A stretch of DNA of 14,712 nucleotides, from positions 1 to 14,712 of the forward strand of contig NZ_JZWV01000462.1 of NCBI RefSeq assembly GCF_000966975.1, in the 5' to 3' direction. The position numbers were made by a program, and so were the translations under genes. Of this stretch, positions 1-7,160 are shown piece by piece. Positions within the stretch are counted from its first letter, which is position 1. Each line of letters starts with the position of its first letter. The notes beneath the pieces are model-generated. The model saw only the letters and a program-made list of their open reading frames with translations, made no database searches and was not told the DNA's origin. Origin of the DNA: Streptomyces katrae (GTDB taxonomy: Bacteria > Actinomycetota > Actinomycetes > Streptomycetales > Streptomycetaceae).

Positions 1-6
1 CGGGGT

Positions 7-23
7 CAGGGGCGGAGCCCCTG
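7..23. terminator. GC-rich hairpin at left edge
   Basis: A perfect 7-bp stem, CAGGGGC (7-13) and GCCCCTG (17-23), encloses a GGA loop. It lies about 50 bp downstream of the stop codon of the minus-strand MFS gene, so it could terminate that transcript or an unseen plus-strand gene to the left. Short GGA-loop hairpins of this kind are common between Streptomyces genes. There is no T-run on either side. Bases 24-74 show no gene. Confidence 0.45.
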
Positions 24-74
24 GGAACGGTGGAAGGGCGGGTAGGGGATCGGCTCCGCGCAGCGGGGTCGCCG

Positions 75-1328
75 TCAGCGGGACGCAGTCGGCTGGGCTT
101 CGGTCGGGGACGGGGTGGCGGTCGAGCCGGTGATCAGGCGGGTCGCGCCCGAGCGGCGGTCGATGCGGAGGGCCAGCAGGGTCAGGGCGATCGCGGTGAC
201 GGTCATCGCCGCGCCGGCCCAGGCGGTGGCGGCGTAGCCGTAGCCCGCGTCGATGACCGTGCCGCCCAGCCACGGCCCGCCCGTGTTGCCGAGGTTGAAC
301 GCGGCCGTGGTCGTCGCCCCGGCCAGGGTCGGCGCGGCGCCGGCGACGTTGAACATGCGGGCGTTGAGCGCCGGGGCGGTGAAGAACGCCGAGACGCCGA
401 GCAGGAAGGACAGGCCCACGGCCGCCACCTGCACGGAGGCCAGCAGGGCGAGGGCCGTGAGGAAGGCGGTGGAGGCGGTGATGCCCCAGATCATCACCCC
501 GAACAGGCGGCCGTCGGCGATCCGCCCGCCGACGGTGGTCCCCACCAGCGCGCCGACGCCGAAGAGGGCCAGGACCCACGGCACCCACGCCGAGCCCAGT
601 CCGGCCGTCTCGGTCAGCAGCGGCGACAGGTAGCTGAAGGCACAGAACACGCCGCCCGCGGCGAGGGCGGTGACGGCGACGGCGAGCCACACCTGGCGGT
701 CCCCGTAGATGCCGAGCTCGCGGCGCAGGCGGGGCTTCTCGGCGGGCAGCGGGATCTTCGGGATGAGCGCCAGGATGCCCGCGAGGGCGATCGCGGAGGC
801 GGCGCCGACCGACCAGAACGCGGAGCGCCAGCCGAACTGTTCGCCGAGGAAGGCGCCGGCGGGGACGCCGAGGACGTTCGCGATGGACAGCCCGCCGATC
901 ATGACGGACATGGCGCGGGCGCGCTGGTCGGTGCGGACCATGGCGATGGCGACGGCCGCGCCGACGGCCCAGAACCCGGCGCAGGCCAGGGCCGAGACCA
1001 CGCGGGAGGCGAAGAGGAGCCCGTACGAGGGGGCCAGCGCGCCCGCCACCTGGCCGAGGCCGAAGAGGCTGATGAGCGCGATGAGGGTGGTGCGGCGCGG
1101 GAGGCGCAGGGTGGCGACGGCCAGCAGCGGCGCCCCGATGACCATGCCGATCGCGAAGGCGGATATCAGCAGGCCCGCCCGCGGGATGGAGACGTGCATG
1201 TCCTCGGCGATGGGCGGCAGGAGCCCGGACAGCATGAACTCGCTCGTGCCGAGCGCGAAGACGGACAGGCCGAGGACGTAGACGGCGACGGGCATGCGGG
1301 ACGGGGCGTTCGCTGAGGTCGGGGACAT
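75..1328 (-). CDS. MFS transporter, DHA1 drug-efflux type (Cmx/CmrA-like)
   Basis: This is a proton-driven efflux permease of the major facilitator superfamily in the cytoplasmic membrane. The protein is about 417 residues with roughly 12 hydrophobic segments. The first helix carries GTSEFMLSGLLP, close to the start of Cmx/CmrA chloramphenicol exporters and AraJ-like sugar/drug exporters. Motif-A-like (IGAPLLAVATLRLPRR) and antiporter motif-C-like (GVPAGAFLG) stretches are present. The start is uncertain. The ATG at 1328 has AGGA close upstream; the ORF opens at 1361; Cmx proteins begin at the position matching the ATG at 1295. The HD-domain gene ends about 60 bp upstream on the same strand, so the two may be co-transcribed. 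The substrate cannot be read from sequence, and chloramphenicol is only a family-based guess. The C-terminal 25 or so residues are a disordered Thr/Pro/Ser tail. Confidence 0.9.
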   Translation of the reverse strand: MSPTSANAPSRMPVAVYVLGLSVFALGTSEFMLSGLLPPIAEDMHVSIPRAGLLISAFAIGMVIGAPLLAVATLRLPRRTTLIALISLFGLGQVAGALAPSYGLLFASRVVSALACAGFWAVGAAVAIAMVRTDQRARAMSVMIGGLSIANVLGVPAGAFLGEQFGWRSAFWSVGAASAIALAGILALIPKIPLPAEKPRLRRELGIYGDRQVWLAVAVTALAAGGVFCAFSYLSPLLTETAGLGSAWVPWVLALFGVGALVGTTVGGRIADGRLFGVMIWGITASTAFLTALALLASVQVAAVGLSFLLGVSAFFTAPALNARMFNVAGAAPTLAGATTTAAFNLGNTGGPWLGGTVIDAGYGYAATAWAGAAMTVTAIALTLLALRIDRRSGATRLITGSTATPSPTEAQPTASR

Positions 1329-1390
1329 GTTCCTGACGAACCGGAACGGGGCGGGCCGCATTCCCGGGCGGCAGCGGTGTATGTCAGGTC

Positions 1391-1996
1391 TCAGGTCAGG
1401 GCGGCGAGCTCCGTGGCGAGGTTGCGGCGGGCGGGGGCCTCCCAGTGGGCGGCCCCGTACGGGGTGCGGAAGAGGCGGGGCAGGGCGAGGAGCTGGCGCA
1501 GGACGGCGGCACGGCCGGCGCGGAAGGCCTCGTCGGGGACGAAGGCGTACTCGGCGCGGACGGCGGCGGCGTAGGCGGCGTACGCGGCGGGGTCGTCCGG
1601 GTGGTCCGGGTCGCCCGCGAGGACGGCGAGGTCGGCGTCGCAGAGGGCCTCGCCGTTGGTGTCGCCGGGGGCGGGGTCGTGGGTGACGGTCAGCCGGACC
1701 AGGCGGGGGGCGCTGCGCTCCTCGTTCTCGGAGCGGTCGGGGCGGTAGACGGCGTCGTGGAACCAGGCGGCGAGCTCGACGGCGGTGGGGTCGGCGGCGT
1801 GCGCGGCGAGTACGTCGACCCGTGCGAGGACGTCGGCGAGGTGGGCGGTGGTGTGGTACCGGCGCTGGGGCTCCGCCCAGGCGGCGAGGAGGCGGTCGGC
1901 GTAGGGGGCGGGGTCCCGGTCGGCCCCTGCCGCGGCGGCGGTGGCGGCCCAGCGTCGGCGCAGCCCGTCCGTGTCCGGGCCCGTGTGGGTGGTCAT
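1391..1996 (-). CDS. HD-domain predicted metal-dependent phosphohydrolase (COG4339-like)
   Basis: The product is a soluble protein of 201 residues. Visible motifs are RRYHTTAHL (His48 and His52), WFHDAVY (His80 and Asp81, the HD dyad) and a downstream CDADLAVLAG segment with an Asp suited to metal binding. NEERSA after the HD dyad is typical of this family. HD enzymes cleave phosphomonoesters or nucleotides using divalent metals, but the substrate of this subgroup is not established. I see no good ribosome binding site before the ATG. A weak -10-like CAGAAT lies six bases upstream (2003-2008, minus strand), so a leaderless message is possible. The stop codon sits in a small duplication, TCAGGTC twice at 1384-1397. 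The MFS gene follows on the same strand. The divergent cutC promoter region (1997-2105) may serve both directions. Confidence 0.88.
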   Translation of the reverse strand: MTTHTGPDTDGLRRRWAATAAAAGADRDPAPYADRLLAAWAEPQRRYHTTAHLADVLARVDVLAAHAADPTAVELAAWFHDAVYRPDRSENEERSAPRLVRLTVTHDPAPGDTNGEALCDADLAVLAGDPDHPDDPAAYAAYAAAVRAEYAFVPDEAFRAGRAAVLRQLLALPRLFRTPYGAAHWEAPARRNLATELAALT

Positions 1997-2060
1997 GCGG
2001 ACATTCTGCGGGTGGCGTGATGGTGCTGGTGGAGGGTGGGCCGGGCCCCGTACCCTGGAT

Positions 2061-2076
2061 ATTGGACTAGACCTAT
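2061..2076. promoter_or_regulatory. DasR-like operator (dre-like palindrome) before cutC
   Basis: ATTGGACTAGACCTAT is an imperfect 16-bp palindrome (12 of 16 positions pair). It matches 12 of 16 positions of the DasR responsive element as I remember it, whose core is TGGTCTAGACCA. It lies 30 bp upstream of the cutC ATG in an unusually AT-rich patch for this genome. TATTTT (2074-2079) and TATGTT (2083-2088) are possible -10 boxes just downstream, so a bound repressor would block transcription. It is also 65 bp from the divergent HD-gene start. The site match is seen; DasR control is inferred. Confidence 0.55.
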
Positions 2077-2105
2077 TTTCCCTATGTTCCGAAGGATGGG
2101 ATCAC

Positions 2106-2864
2106 ATGAGCAACCGTGCGCTCCTGGAGGTGATCGCCCTCGACGCGGAGGACGCGGTCGCCGCCCAGGCGGGTGGGGCGGACCGGCTGGAACTGGTCAC
2201 CGACATGGCCGCCGACGGGCTCACCCCGTCGCGCGAGACCTTCGCGGCGATCCGCTCCTCGGTCGACATCCCCCTGCGCGTGATGCTCCGTCTGACGGAC
2301 GGGTTCGCGGCGGGCGACGTCGCCGCGCTGGTCAGGACCGCGCGGGAGCTGCGGGCGGAGGGTGCGGAGGAGTTCGTCCTCGGGTTCCTGCACCCGGACG
2401 GCAGCCCCGACCTGGGGGCGGTCGAGGCGGTGCTCGCGGAGCTCGACGGCTGCCGCTGGACCTTCCACCGCGCCATCGACCGAGCGGCGGACCGGGACGG
2501 GCTGCGCAAGGCGCTGGCCGACCTGCCGGGCCTGGACACCTACCTGACGGCCGGCTCGGCGGCCGGGGTCCCGGACGGGCTGGGCGTCCTGATCGCGGAA
2601 GCCGCGGCGGGCCGGCGCGGCGAGCCGGGATACGGGCCGCGGATCCTCGTCGGCGGCGGGCTGGCCCTGTCTCACGTACCGGTGCTGAGGGAGGCCGGCA
2701 TCGACGCCTTCCACATCGGCGGCGCGGCCCGCCCCTCCGGCTGGCGGAAGCATGGCTCGCACCCCGCCCTCCTGCCGTTCTCCGGGATGCCGGGACCGGT
2801 GTCCCGGAGAAGGGTGAGGGGCGGGGGGCGGGCGGTTGGGCGGTCGGTCAGGCGGTCCGGGTGA
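2106..2864 (+). CDS. cutC: CutC family protein (annotated as copper homeostasis)
   Basis: The product is a TIM-barrel protein of 252 residues, cytoplasmic. Family motifs in order are LLEVIALDAEDAVAAQAGG near the N-terminus, GADRLELV, RVMLR, FVLGFLHPDGSPD, WTFHRAIDRA (the FHRA(F/I)D signature), LTAGSAAGV, ILVGGGL and AFHIGGAARP. The ATG at 2106 has GAAGGA (2091-2096) nine bases upstream, which decides against the longer upstream frame. CutC was named for copper tolerance in E. coli, but a direct copper role is disputed and the enzyme activity is not settled. The last 45 or so residues after GGAARP are Arg/Gly-rich and unlike the usual short CutC end. This tail is encoded through a perfect hairpin at 2778-2811 and overlaps the end of the opposite-strand gene by 17 bp, so the native stop may have been lost. 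A DasR-like site lies upstream. Confidence 0.9.
   Translation: MSNRALLEVIALDAEDAVAAQAGGADRLELVTDMAADGLTPSRETFAAIRSSVDIPLRVMLRLTDGFAAGDVAALVRTARELRAEGAEEFVLGFLHPDGSPDLGAVEAVLAELDGCRWTFHRAIDRAADRDGLRKALADLPGLDTYLTAGSAAGVPDGLGVLIAEAAAGRRGEPGYGPRILVGGGLALSHVPVLREAGIDAFHIGGAARPSGWRKHGSHPALLPFSGMPGPVSRRRVRGGGRAVGRSVRRSG
2778..2811. terminator. Bidirectional terminator-like hairpin between convergent genes
   Basis: TTCTCCGGGA (2778-2787) and TCCCGGAGAA (2802-2811) form a perfect 10-bp stem with a 14-base loop. It begins 36 bp downstream of the stop of the minus-strand NmrA-like gene, a normal terminator position. For the plus strand it falls inside the cutC reading frame, about 50 bp before the stop. 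No T-run follows on either side, which is usual for Streptomyces terminators. Confidence 0.6.
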
Positions 2865-3714
2865 ACGCGTGGAGGTGTTCGCCGAGGAAGGTGTGCAGTG
2901 TCCTGGCGGGGCGGCCGAGGACGGTCTCGACGGTGTTGTTGGGGGATTCCGGGCGGGCGATGGCCAGTTGCTGGATCTCCACCACGTGGTCGGCGAGCCA
3001 GGGCGGCATGTGTGCGTTGGTCAGGAGGTGGCCGTAGAACTCGCTGGGCGGCAGGTCGATGTAGCGGACGGGGCGGCAGGTCAGCTCGCTGAGCAGGCGG
3101 GCGAGTTCGGGGTGGCTGAAGGCCTGCGGGCCGGTCAGGGTGTAGGTGGCGCCGGCGAGGCCGGGGCGCAGGAGGGTCTCGGCGGCGACGTCGGCGATGT
3201 CGCGGACGTCGATGTAGTTGCAGGGTGCGTCGCCCATGGCTCCGATGAGTACGCCCCTGGCGATGGCGGGGGCGTTCAGGGGCAGCTTCTGCATGAAGGC
3301 GTAGGGCCGCAGGAGCGTGGCCGTCATTCCGGTGGTCGCCAGGTGTTCCTCGATCCGCCAGTGGCTGCGCGAGATGGCCACCGGTGAGGTGGGCTCGGCT
3401 GCGGGGGCGGAGAGTTTGACCACGTGCCGTACCCCTTGGTGGGCCGCGGCGTCTATCACGTTGGTCTCCAGCTCGGCTTGGAGCGGGCTGTTGGCCATGG
3501 CGAGGAACAACTGCGTGGAGCCCTCGAAGGCGTCGCGGAGCGTCCGGGGGTCTGCGGCGTCCGCACCGACGATCTCGACCGGGGTGTTCGTGCCGATGGT
3601 GGCGCGCAGGTTGTCGGGCGTGCGGCTGACGGCGCGGCAGGGGACTTCGAGTTCGATGAGCCGCTGGAGCAGGGCGCTGCCGGTGGCGCCGGTGGCGCCG
3701 ACGATGGTGATCAC
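2848..3714 (-). CDS. NmrA-like NAD(P)-binding protein (SDR-type, possible quinone oxidoreductase)
   Basis: The product is a 288-residue cytoplasmic protein of the atypical short-chain dehydrogenase group. The N-terminus VITIVGATGATGS is a Rossmann glycine motif (GxxGxxG), followed by a basic patch (RAVSRTPDNLR) that could bind the NADP phosphate. VKLSAPAAE, LRPYAFMQ and IDVRDIADVA match conserved parts of NmrA/QOR2-type proteins. Family members are either NAD(P)-dependent reductases or redox sensors without activity, and sequence alone does not decide. The start is the GTG at 3714, with GAAAGG six bases upstream; the open frame continues to 3861, but that part covers the end of the preceding gene. 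The membrane-protein gene ends 37 bp upstream on the same strand, so both are likely one operon under the MarR-type operators at 4232-4268. Confidence 0.88.
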   Translation of the reverse strand: MITIVGATGATGSALLQRLIELEVPCRAVSRTPDNLRATIGTNTPVEIVGADAADPRTLRDAFEGSTQLFLAMANSPLQAELETNVIDAAAHQGVRHVVKLSAPAAEPTSPVAISRSHWRIEEHLATTGMTATLLRPYAFMQKLPLNAPAIARGVLIGAMGDAPCNYIDVRDIADVAAETLLRPGLAGATYTLTGPQAFSHPELARLLSELTCRPVRYIDLPPSEFYGHLLTNAHMPPWLADHVVEIQQLAIARPESPNNTVETVLGRPARTLHTFLGEHLHAFTRTA

Positions 3715-3751
3715 TGTGTGCCTTTCGTGGGCGGGAAGGGGCTGGGTCAGG

Positions 3752-4213
3752 TCAGGTCTGTTGCCGGGACGCCGTGCCGTGCCAGCGCCAGGTGACGATG
3801 GTGGTGGCCAGGCCGGCCGACAGCGGCAGGTCGATCCGCAGCCGCTGCAGCCATCGGGCATCGGGTACCGGGGTGTGCGACGGCAGCCAGTCGGATACGA
3901 ACCATCCGGCCAGGCCGGCGATCGCGACCGCTGTCACGGCGAGTCCGAGGGTGAGCACCGGTCGCGGCATCGCGGCCGTCCAGAGCCGGGGCCGGCCGCG
4001 GCGGTGCAGCCATGAGCCGACGATGCAGGCCACCAGGGCCGACGTGACCCCGATGGAGGTGAAGGCGGCCCTGGTCACTTCGGGCTGGCGGCTGAGGAAT
4101 CCGCCGAGCCCGGCGGTGAGCGCGGGGGCCAGGTAGGCGGTCGCGACCTCCTTCCACAGGGTGAACGGACGGGTGGCGGAACCGCGCTGGGCGGTACTGG
4201 GAGGGGGGCTCAT
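3752..4213 (-). CDS. Hypothetical four-helix membrane protein
   Basis: The product is a 153-residue protein I do not recognise. Four hydrophobic segments are visible near residues 26-43, 49-69, 83-109 and 127-144, with short charged linkers (for example HRRGRPR). Its size and helix count recall DoxX or DUF1772-type proteins, but no diagnostic motif is seen. The ATG at 4213 has a good GAGGAG four bases upstream. A second minus-strand frame covers almost the same bases (3747-4238) but gives an Arg/Pro/His-rich product with no plausible helices, so it is rejected. The gene is immediately downstream of two MarR-type operators and is followed after 37 bp by the NmrA-like gene. It is probably the first gene of the regulated operon. 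Confidence 0.72.
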   Translation of the reverse strand: MSPPPSTAQRGSATRPFTLWKEVATAYLAPALTAGLGGFLSRQPEVTRAAFTSIGVTSALVACIVGSWLHRRGRPRLWTAAMPRPVLTLGLAVTAVAIAGLAGWFVSDWLPSHTPVPDARWLQRLRIDLPLSAGLATTIVTWRWHGTASRQQT

Positions 4214-4231
4214 GCGACTCCTCGGAAGTAA

Positions 4232-4268
4232 TTAGCAAGCTAACTATTTGATTAGGAGGCTAACTATT
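4232..4268 (-). promoter_or_regulatory. Tandem MarR/SlyA-type operators
   Basis: TTAGCAAGCTAA (4232-4243) is a perfect inverted repeat and is identical to the consensus reported for Salmonella SlyA. A close copy, TTAGGAGGCTAA (4252-4263), lies exactly 20 bp away, so both sites face the same side of the helix. Each is followed by CTATT, giving the direct repeat GCTAACTATT at 4239-4248 and 4259-4268. The AT-rich patch sits just upstream of the ribosome site of the membrane-protein gene and between it and the MarR gene. Repression of the operon by the adjacent regulator is the simplest reading. I could not place a convincing -35/-10 pair here. Confidence 0.8.
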
Positions 4269-4331
4269 AGGGCGTGGGGAAGGGCGCCGCGCGGTCGAGG
4301 CGGCCGCCCCTGCGCGGCGGTGGTGCCGCGG

Positions 4332-4853
4332 CTATTCGGCGGTCAGTGCGCCGATCCGCTGGGTGATCCGCTCCAGGAGGTCGAGGAACAGCCCGCGTTC
4401 GTCGGCGGCCAGCCCGCCGACCAGCGCCTCAAGCCGTGCGAAGTGATCCGCCGCCATGTCGTGCAGCCGCCGGCTGCCGCGCGCCGTGAGCACGACCACC
4501 GCGCCACGCCCGTCCTCCGTCGAGGCGCGTCGGGCCACCAGGCCCTCTCGCTCCAGACCGGCGACCAGGCCGGTCACCGTGGCGCGCGAGACGCCGAGGC
4601 TCTTCGCGAGCTGCGACGGCGACTTCTCCCCGTCGCCGTCCTCGAGGTCCACCAGGAGGCGGTAGCGACCGGTCGACAGCCCGGACCGCGCGAAGTGCAC
4701 CTCGGACGCCCGGTCCAGGCGCGCCCCGGCGGCCATCAGGCGCACCGCGACGAGCACCGCCTGCGGGTCGGCCTCAAGCCCGTACCGCGCGATCTGCTTA
4801 CGCGCCTGATCGAGCGTGGGTGCAGCGCCGGGGTTCACGTCCTCGTGACTCAT
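4332..4853 (-). CDS. MarR/SlyA-family transcriptional regulator
   Basis: The product is a 173-residue dimeric winged-helix DNA-binding protein. The helix-turn-helix is near residues 79-105 (SQLAKSLGVSRATVTGLVAG), followed by the wing (RRASTEDGRGAVVVLTARG, about 108-126) containing the DxR motif typical of MarR proteins. The flanking N- and C-terminal helices form the dimer interface. The ATG at 4853 is chosen because a promoter ends seven bases before it; an upstream in-frame TTG (4889) lies inside that promoter's -35 box. There is no ribosome site, consistent with a leaderless message. An inverted repeat (4864-4878) between the -35 and -10 suggests autoregulation. Targets are likely its own gene and the downstream membrane protein/NmrA-like pair. 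MarR proteins commonly respond to phenolics, oxidants or antibiotics; the ligand here is unknown. Confidence 0.9.
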   Translation of the reverse strand: MSHEDVNPGAAPTLDQARKQIARYGLEADPQAVLVAVRLMAAGARLDRASEVHFARSGLSTGRYRLLVDLEDGDGEKSPSQLAKSLGVSRATVTGLVAGLEREGLVARRASTEDGRGAVVVLTARGSRRLHDMAADHFARLEALVGGLAADERGLFLDLLERITQRIGALTAE

Positions 4854-4889
4854 GGGAAGTAATATGGTGCCTAACCATCTGCCAGTCAA
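4854..4889 (-). promoter_or_regulatory. Leaderless promoter with internal operator for the MarR gene
   Basis: Reading the minus strand, TTGACT (4889-4884) is a five-of-six match to the -35 consensus. It is followed by exactly 17 bp and then CATATT (4866-4861, -10), then seven bases to the ATG at 4853. Transcription should begin at or next to the A of the start codon. The spacer holds the inverted repeat ATGGT-TAGGC-ACCAT (4878-4864). Bases 4855-4881 align without gaps to 4224-4250 in front of the regulated operon (19 of 27 identical), sharing GGAAGTAAT and CTAAC. Confidence 0.75.
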
Positions 4890-4927
4890 GTCCCCGATAC
4901 CGGCGGCACGTTCGGACAGTTCGCCCT

Positions 4928-4970
4928 TGTGGGGTCGGATGTGGGGTCGGAGGTGGGGTCGGCGGTGGGG
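4928..4970. repeat. 12-bp tandem repeat, about 3.5 copies
   Basis: Units TGTGGGGTCGGA (4928-4939), TGTGGGGTCGGA (4940-4951) and GGTGGGGTCGGC (4952-4963) are followed by a partial GGTGGGG. They lie in the 97-bp gap between the helD stop (4987) and the MarR promoter. The repeat keeps a plus-strand frame open (Trp-Gly-Arg), but there is no sign that this is coding. It may be a slippage-prone spacer. Confidence 0.7.
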
Positions 4971-4986
4971 GCCCGCCGGCCGTGCC

Positions 4987-7128
4987 TCAGGCGGCCGAGA
5001 GGGCCGCCGGGAGGGGAGCGGCGTGGAGGGCCGTGAGGCCTGAGACGGCTCGGGTGAGGCAGACGTACAGGCGGCGCAGCCCGGTGCGCTCGTCCGGCTC
5101 GCCGTCCACCACCGCCGCCGGCTCGTCCAGCACGACGTAGTCGTACTCCAGGCCCTTGGCGAGGGACGCCGGAACCAGCGTCAGCCGGGACTCGGCCGTC
5201 GTCTCCTCGCCGGGCGACAGGTACGCCATCCCCGCCGCGTCCAGCGCCTCCGCCAGTACCGGGATCCGCGCGTCGGCCGCGATCAGACCCACCGAGCCCT
5301 CGTACGCGAGGAAGTCCCGGCAGGCGCCGATGACGTCCGCCACCAGCTCGTCCGGGGCCGACTCGGACACCGTCAGCGACCCAGGCGTCTCACGCACCGA
5401 CGACACCGCCGCCAGCCCCGGCGAGATCTCCGGCAGCAGCCGCGACGCGTACGCGATCACCTCGCGCGGCACGCGGAAGCCCGCCGTCAGCTCCTCCAGC
5501 ACCGCCTCCGGCTTGCCCAGGTGCGCCAGCGCCTCCGCCCAGCTGCGGGTGGCCCACGGGGTCGTGCCCTGCGCGAGGTCGCCCAGTACCGTCGCCGAGC
5601 CCGTCGTGCAGCGGCGTCCCACCGCCCGGTACTGCATCGGCGACAGGTCCTGCGCCTCGTCGACGACGACGTGCCCGAGCGAGTGCGTCCGCTCCACCAG
5701 GTCGGCGGCCTCGTCGATGAGGACGAGGTCCGCCGCCGACCACTTCGCCGACTTCACGCTCCGGAACGGCTTCGGCCACAGCAGCAGCTTCTGCTCGTCC
5801 TCCGTCAGGACCCCCTCGGCGTGCTCCGCCAGGAACTCCGGGTCCGACAGCAGCCGCAGGACCAGCTTCGCCGGTTCGACCAGCGGCCAGATCGCCTTGA
5901 CGGCCGCCTTCACCGCCGCGTTGCGGGCCACCGCGTCCTGCACCCGGTCGTCGGGCGCCTCGCCCGCCTGCTCCATGCGGACGAGGACGGCGTGCGCGAT
6001 CCGCTGCGGCAGCGCGTCGCGGGCGGCGCCGTAGCGGATGTCGCGGTTCTGGAGCTCGGTGACGATCTCCTCCAGCTCGTACGCGGGCACCCGCCAGCGG
6101 CGCGATCCGCGGACCACCATCAGCGGCTCGGCCGGCGCGGTGACGTGGGAGCGGACCGCGCGGCGCAGCACCTCCGCCATCCGGGCGTCGCCCTTGACCA
6201 CGGCCGTCGCGGCGGTGTCGCTGCCGCGCACCTCCAGGCCCGGGCGGGCGACGAGGTCGTCCACGGTCGCCTGCTGCACCTCCAGCTCGCCCAGCGCGGG
6301 CAGGACCTGCTCGATGTAGTGCAGGAAGGAACGGTTCGGCCCGATGACGAGCGTGCCGGTGCGGGCGAGCCGCTCGCGGTGCGCGTACAGCAGGTACGCC
6401 ACCCGGTGCAGGCCCACGGCCGTCTTCCCGGTGCCGGGGCCGCCCTGGACGCACACCGAGCCGGACAGGCCGGAGCGGACGATCTCGTCCTGCTCCGGCT
6501 GGATCGTGGCGACGATGTCGCGCATCGGGCCGACGCGGGGGCGTTCGATCTCCTGCTGGAGCAGCTTGCTGACGGCGGCGGCCTCGGCCGGGTCGGAGAG
6601 GTGCTCGTCCTCGTACGCGGTGAGGTCGCCGCCGGTGTAGCCGAAGCGGCGGCGCAGCGCGATGTCCTGCGGGTCGGCCTTCGAGGCGCGGTAGAAGGGC
6701 TGCGACACGGGCGCGCGCCAGTCGATGACCATCGGGTCGCCGTCGGCGTCGTGGACGTGGCGGCGGCCGATGTAGAACTGCTCGCCGCCCGCGCCCTCGG
6801 CGAGGTCGGCGCCCGGGGCGTGGAGGTAGTCGAGGCGGCCGAAGAACAGCGGGGTGTGGGACAGGTCGGCCAGCGCCTTGATGCGGTCGTCGATCTGCGC
6901 CTGGAGGACGACGGCGTTGACCCAGTTCGCGGTGACGTCGCGGATGTCGAGGGCCTCGACGTCCTCGCGCATCGCGCGCAGGGCGGCCCGGGAGGCGGCC
7001 AGGTGGGCGCGCTCGCGGCCGAGGAGGCCGGCGGTGTCGGCGGTGTCGGGGGTGCCGACGGGGGTGGTGGTGGCCGTGCCGGGTGCGGCGGTGTCGTCGG
7101 GCGTGGTGTCGGGGGCGTGCGCGGGCAC
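4987..7128 (-). CDS. helD: HelD-family RNA polymerase recycling ATPase (UvrD/SF1-like)
   Basis: The product is a 713-residue cytoplasmic ATPase. HelD proteins bind RNA polymerase, push arms into its channels and release stalled or idle enzyme using ATP. The N-terminal 100 or so residues are helical and charged, fitting the secondary-channel coiled-coil arm. A HelD hallmark, VIDWRAPVSQPFYRAS, lies near residues 133-147. RDIVATIQPEQDEIVR is followed by Walker A GGPGTGKTAV (Lys235). Walker B VVVDEAQD is near 488-494; KGLEYDYVVLDEP near 656 and YVCLTRA near 686 are SF1 motifs V and VI. The length is near that of mycobacterial HelD (about 736). I place it in the general HelD group rather than the rifampicin-linked HelR branch, whose N-terminus looks different. 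The start is the GTG at 7128, with GGAGG seven bases upstream. The leader carries an attenuator-like hairpin pair. Confidence 0.9.
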   Translation of the reverse strand: MPAHAPDTTPDDTAAPGTATTTPVGTPDTADTAGLLGRERAHLAASRAALRAMREDVEALDIRDVTANWVNAVVLQAQIDDRIKALADLSHTPLFFGRLDYLHAPGADLAEGAGGEQFYIGRRHVHDADGDPMVIDWRAPVSQPFYRASKADPQDIALRRRFGYTGGDLTAYEDEHLSDPAEAAAVSKLLQQEIERPRVGPMRDIVATIQPEQDEIVRSGLSGSVCVQGGPGTGKTAVGLHRVAYLLYAHRERLARTGTLVIGPNRSFLHYIEQVLPALGELEVQQATVDDLVARPGLEVRGSDTAATAVVKGDARMAEVLRRAVRSHVTAPAEPLMVVRGSRRWRVPAYELEEIVTELQNRDIRYGAARDALPQRIAHAVLVRMEQAGEAPDDRVQDAVARNAAVKAAVKAIWPLVEPAKLVLRLLSDPEFLAEHAEGVLTEDEQKLLLWPKPFRSVKSAKWSAADLVLIDEAADLVERTHSLGHVVVDEAQDLSPMQYRAVGRRCTTGSATVLGDLAQGTTPWATRSWAEALAHLGKPEAVLEELTAGFRVPREVIAYASRLLPEISPGLAAVSSVRETPGSLTVSESAPDELVADVIGACRDFLAYEGSVGLIAADARIPVLAEALDAAGMAYLSPGEETTAESRLTLVPASLAKGLEYDYVVLDEPAAVVDGEPDERTGLRRLYVCLTRAVSGLTALHAAPLPAALSAA

Positions 7129-7160
7129 GGGACTGCCTCCAGCGGCTTCGGTGCGGAACA

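Noticed and set aside
30..1316. Plus-strand frame of 428 codons opposite the MFS gene
   Set aside because: It is Gly/Arg/Asp-rich shadow sequence; the transporter helices are clear on the minus strand.
3747..4238. Alternative minus-strand frame of 163 codons over the membrane protein
   Set aside because: Its product is Arg/Pro/His-rich with no plausible domain, while the overlapping frame gives clean membrane helices and a proper ribosome site.
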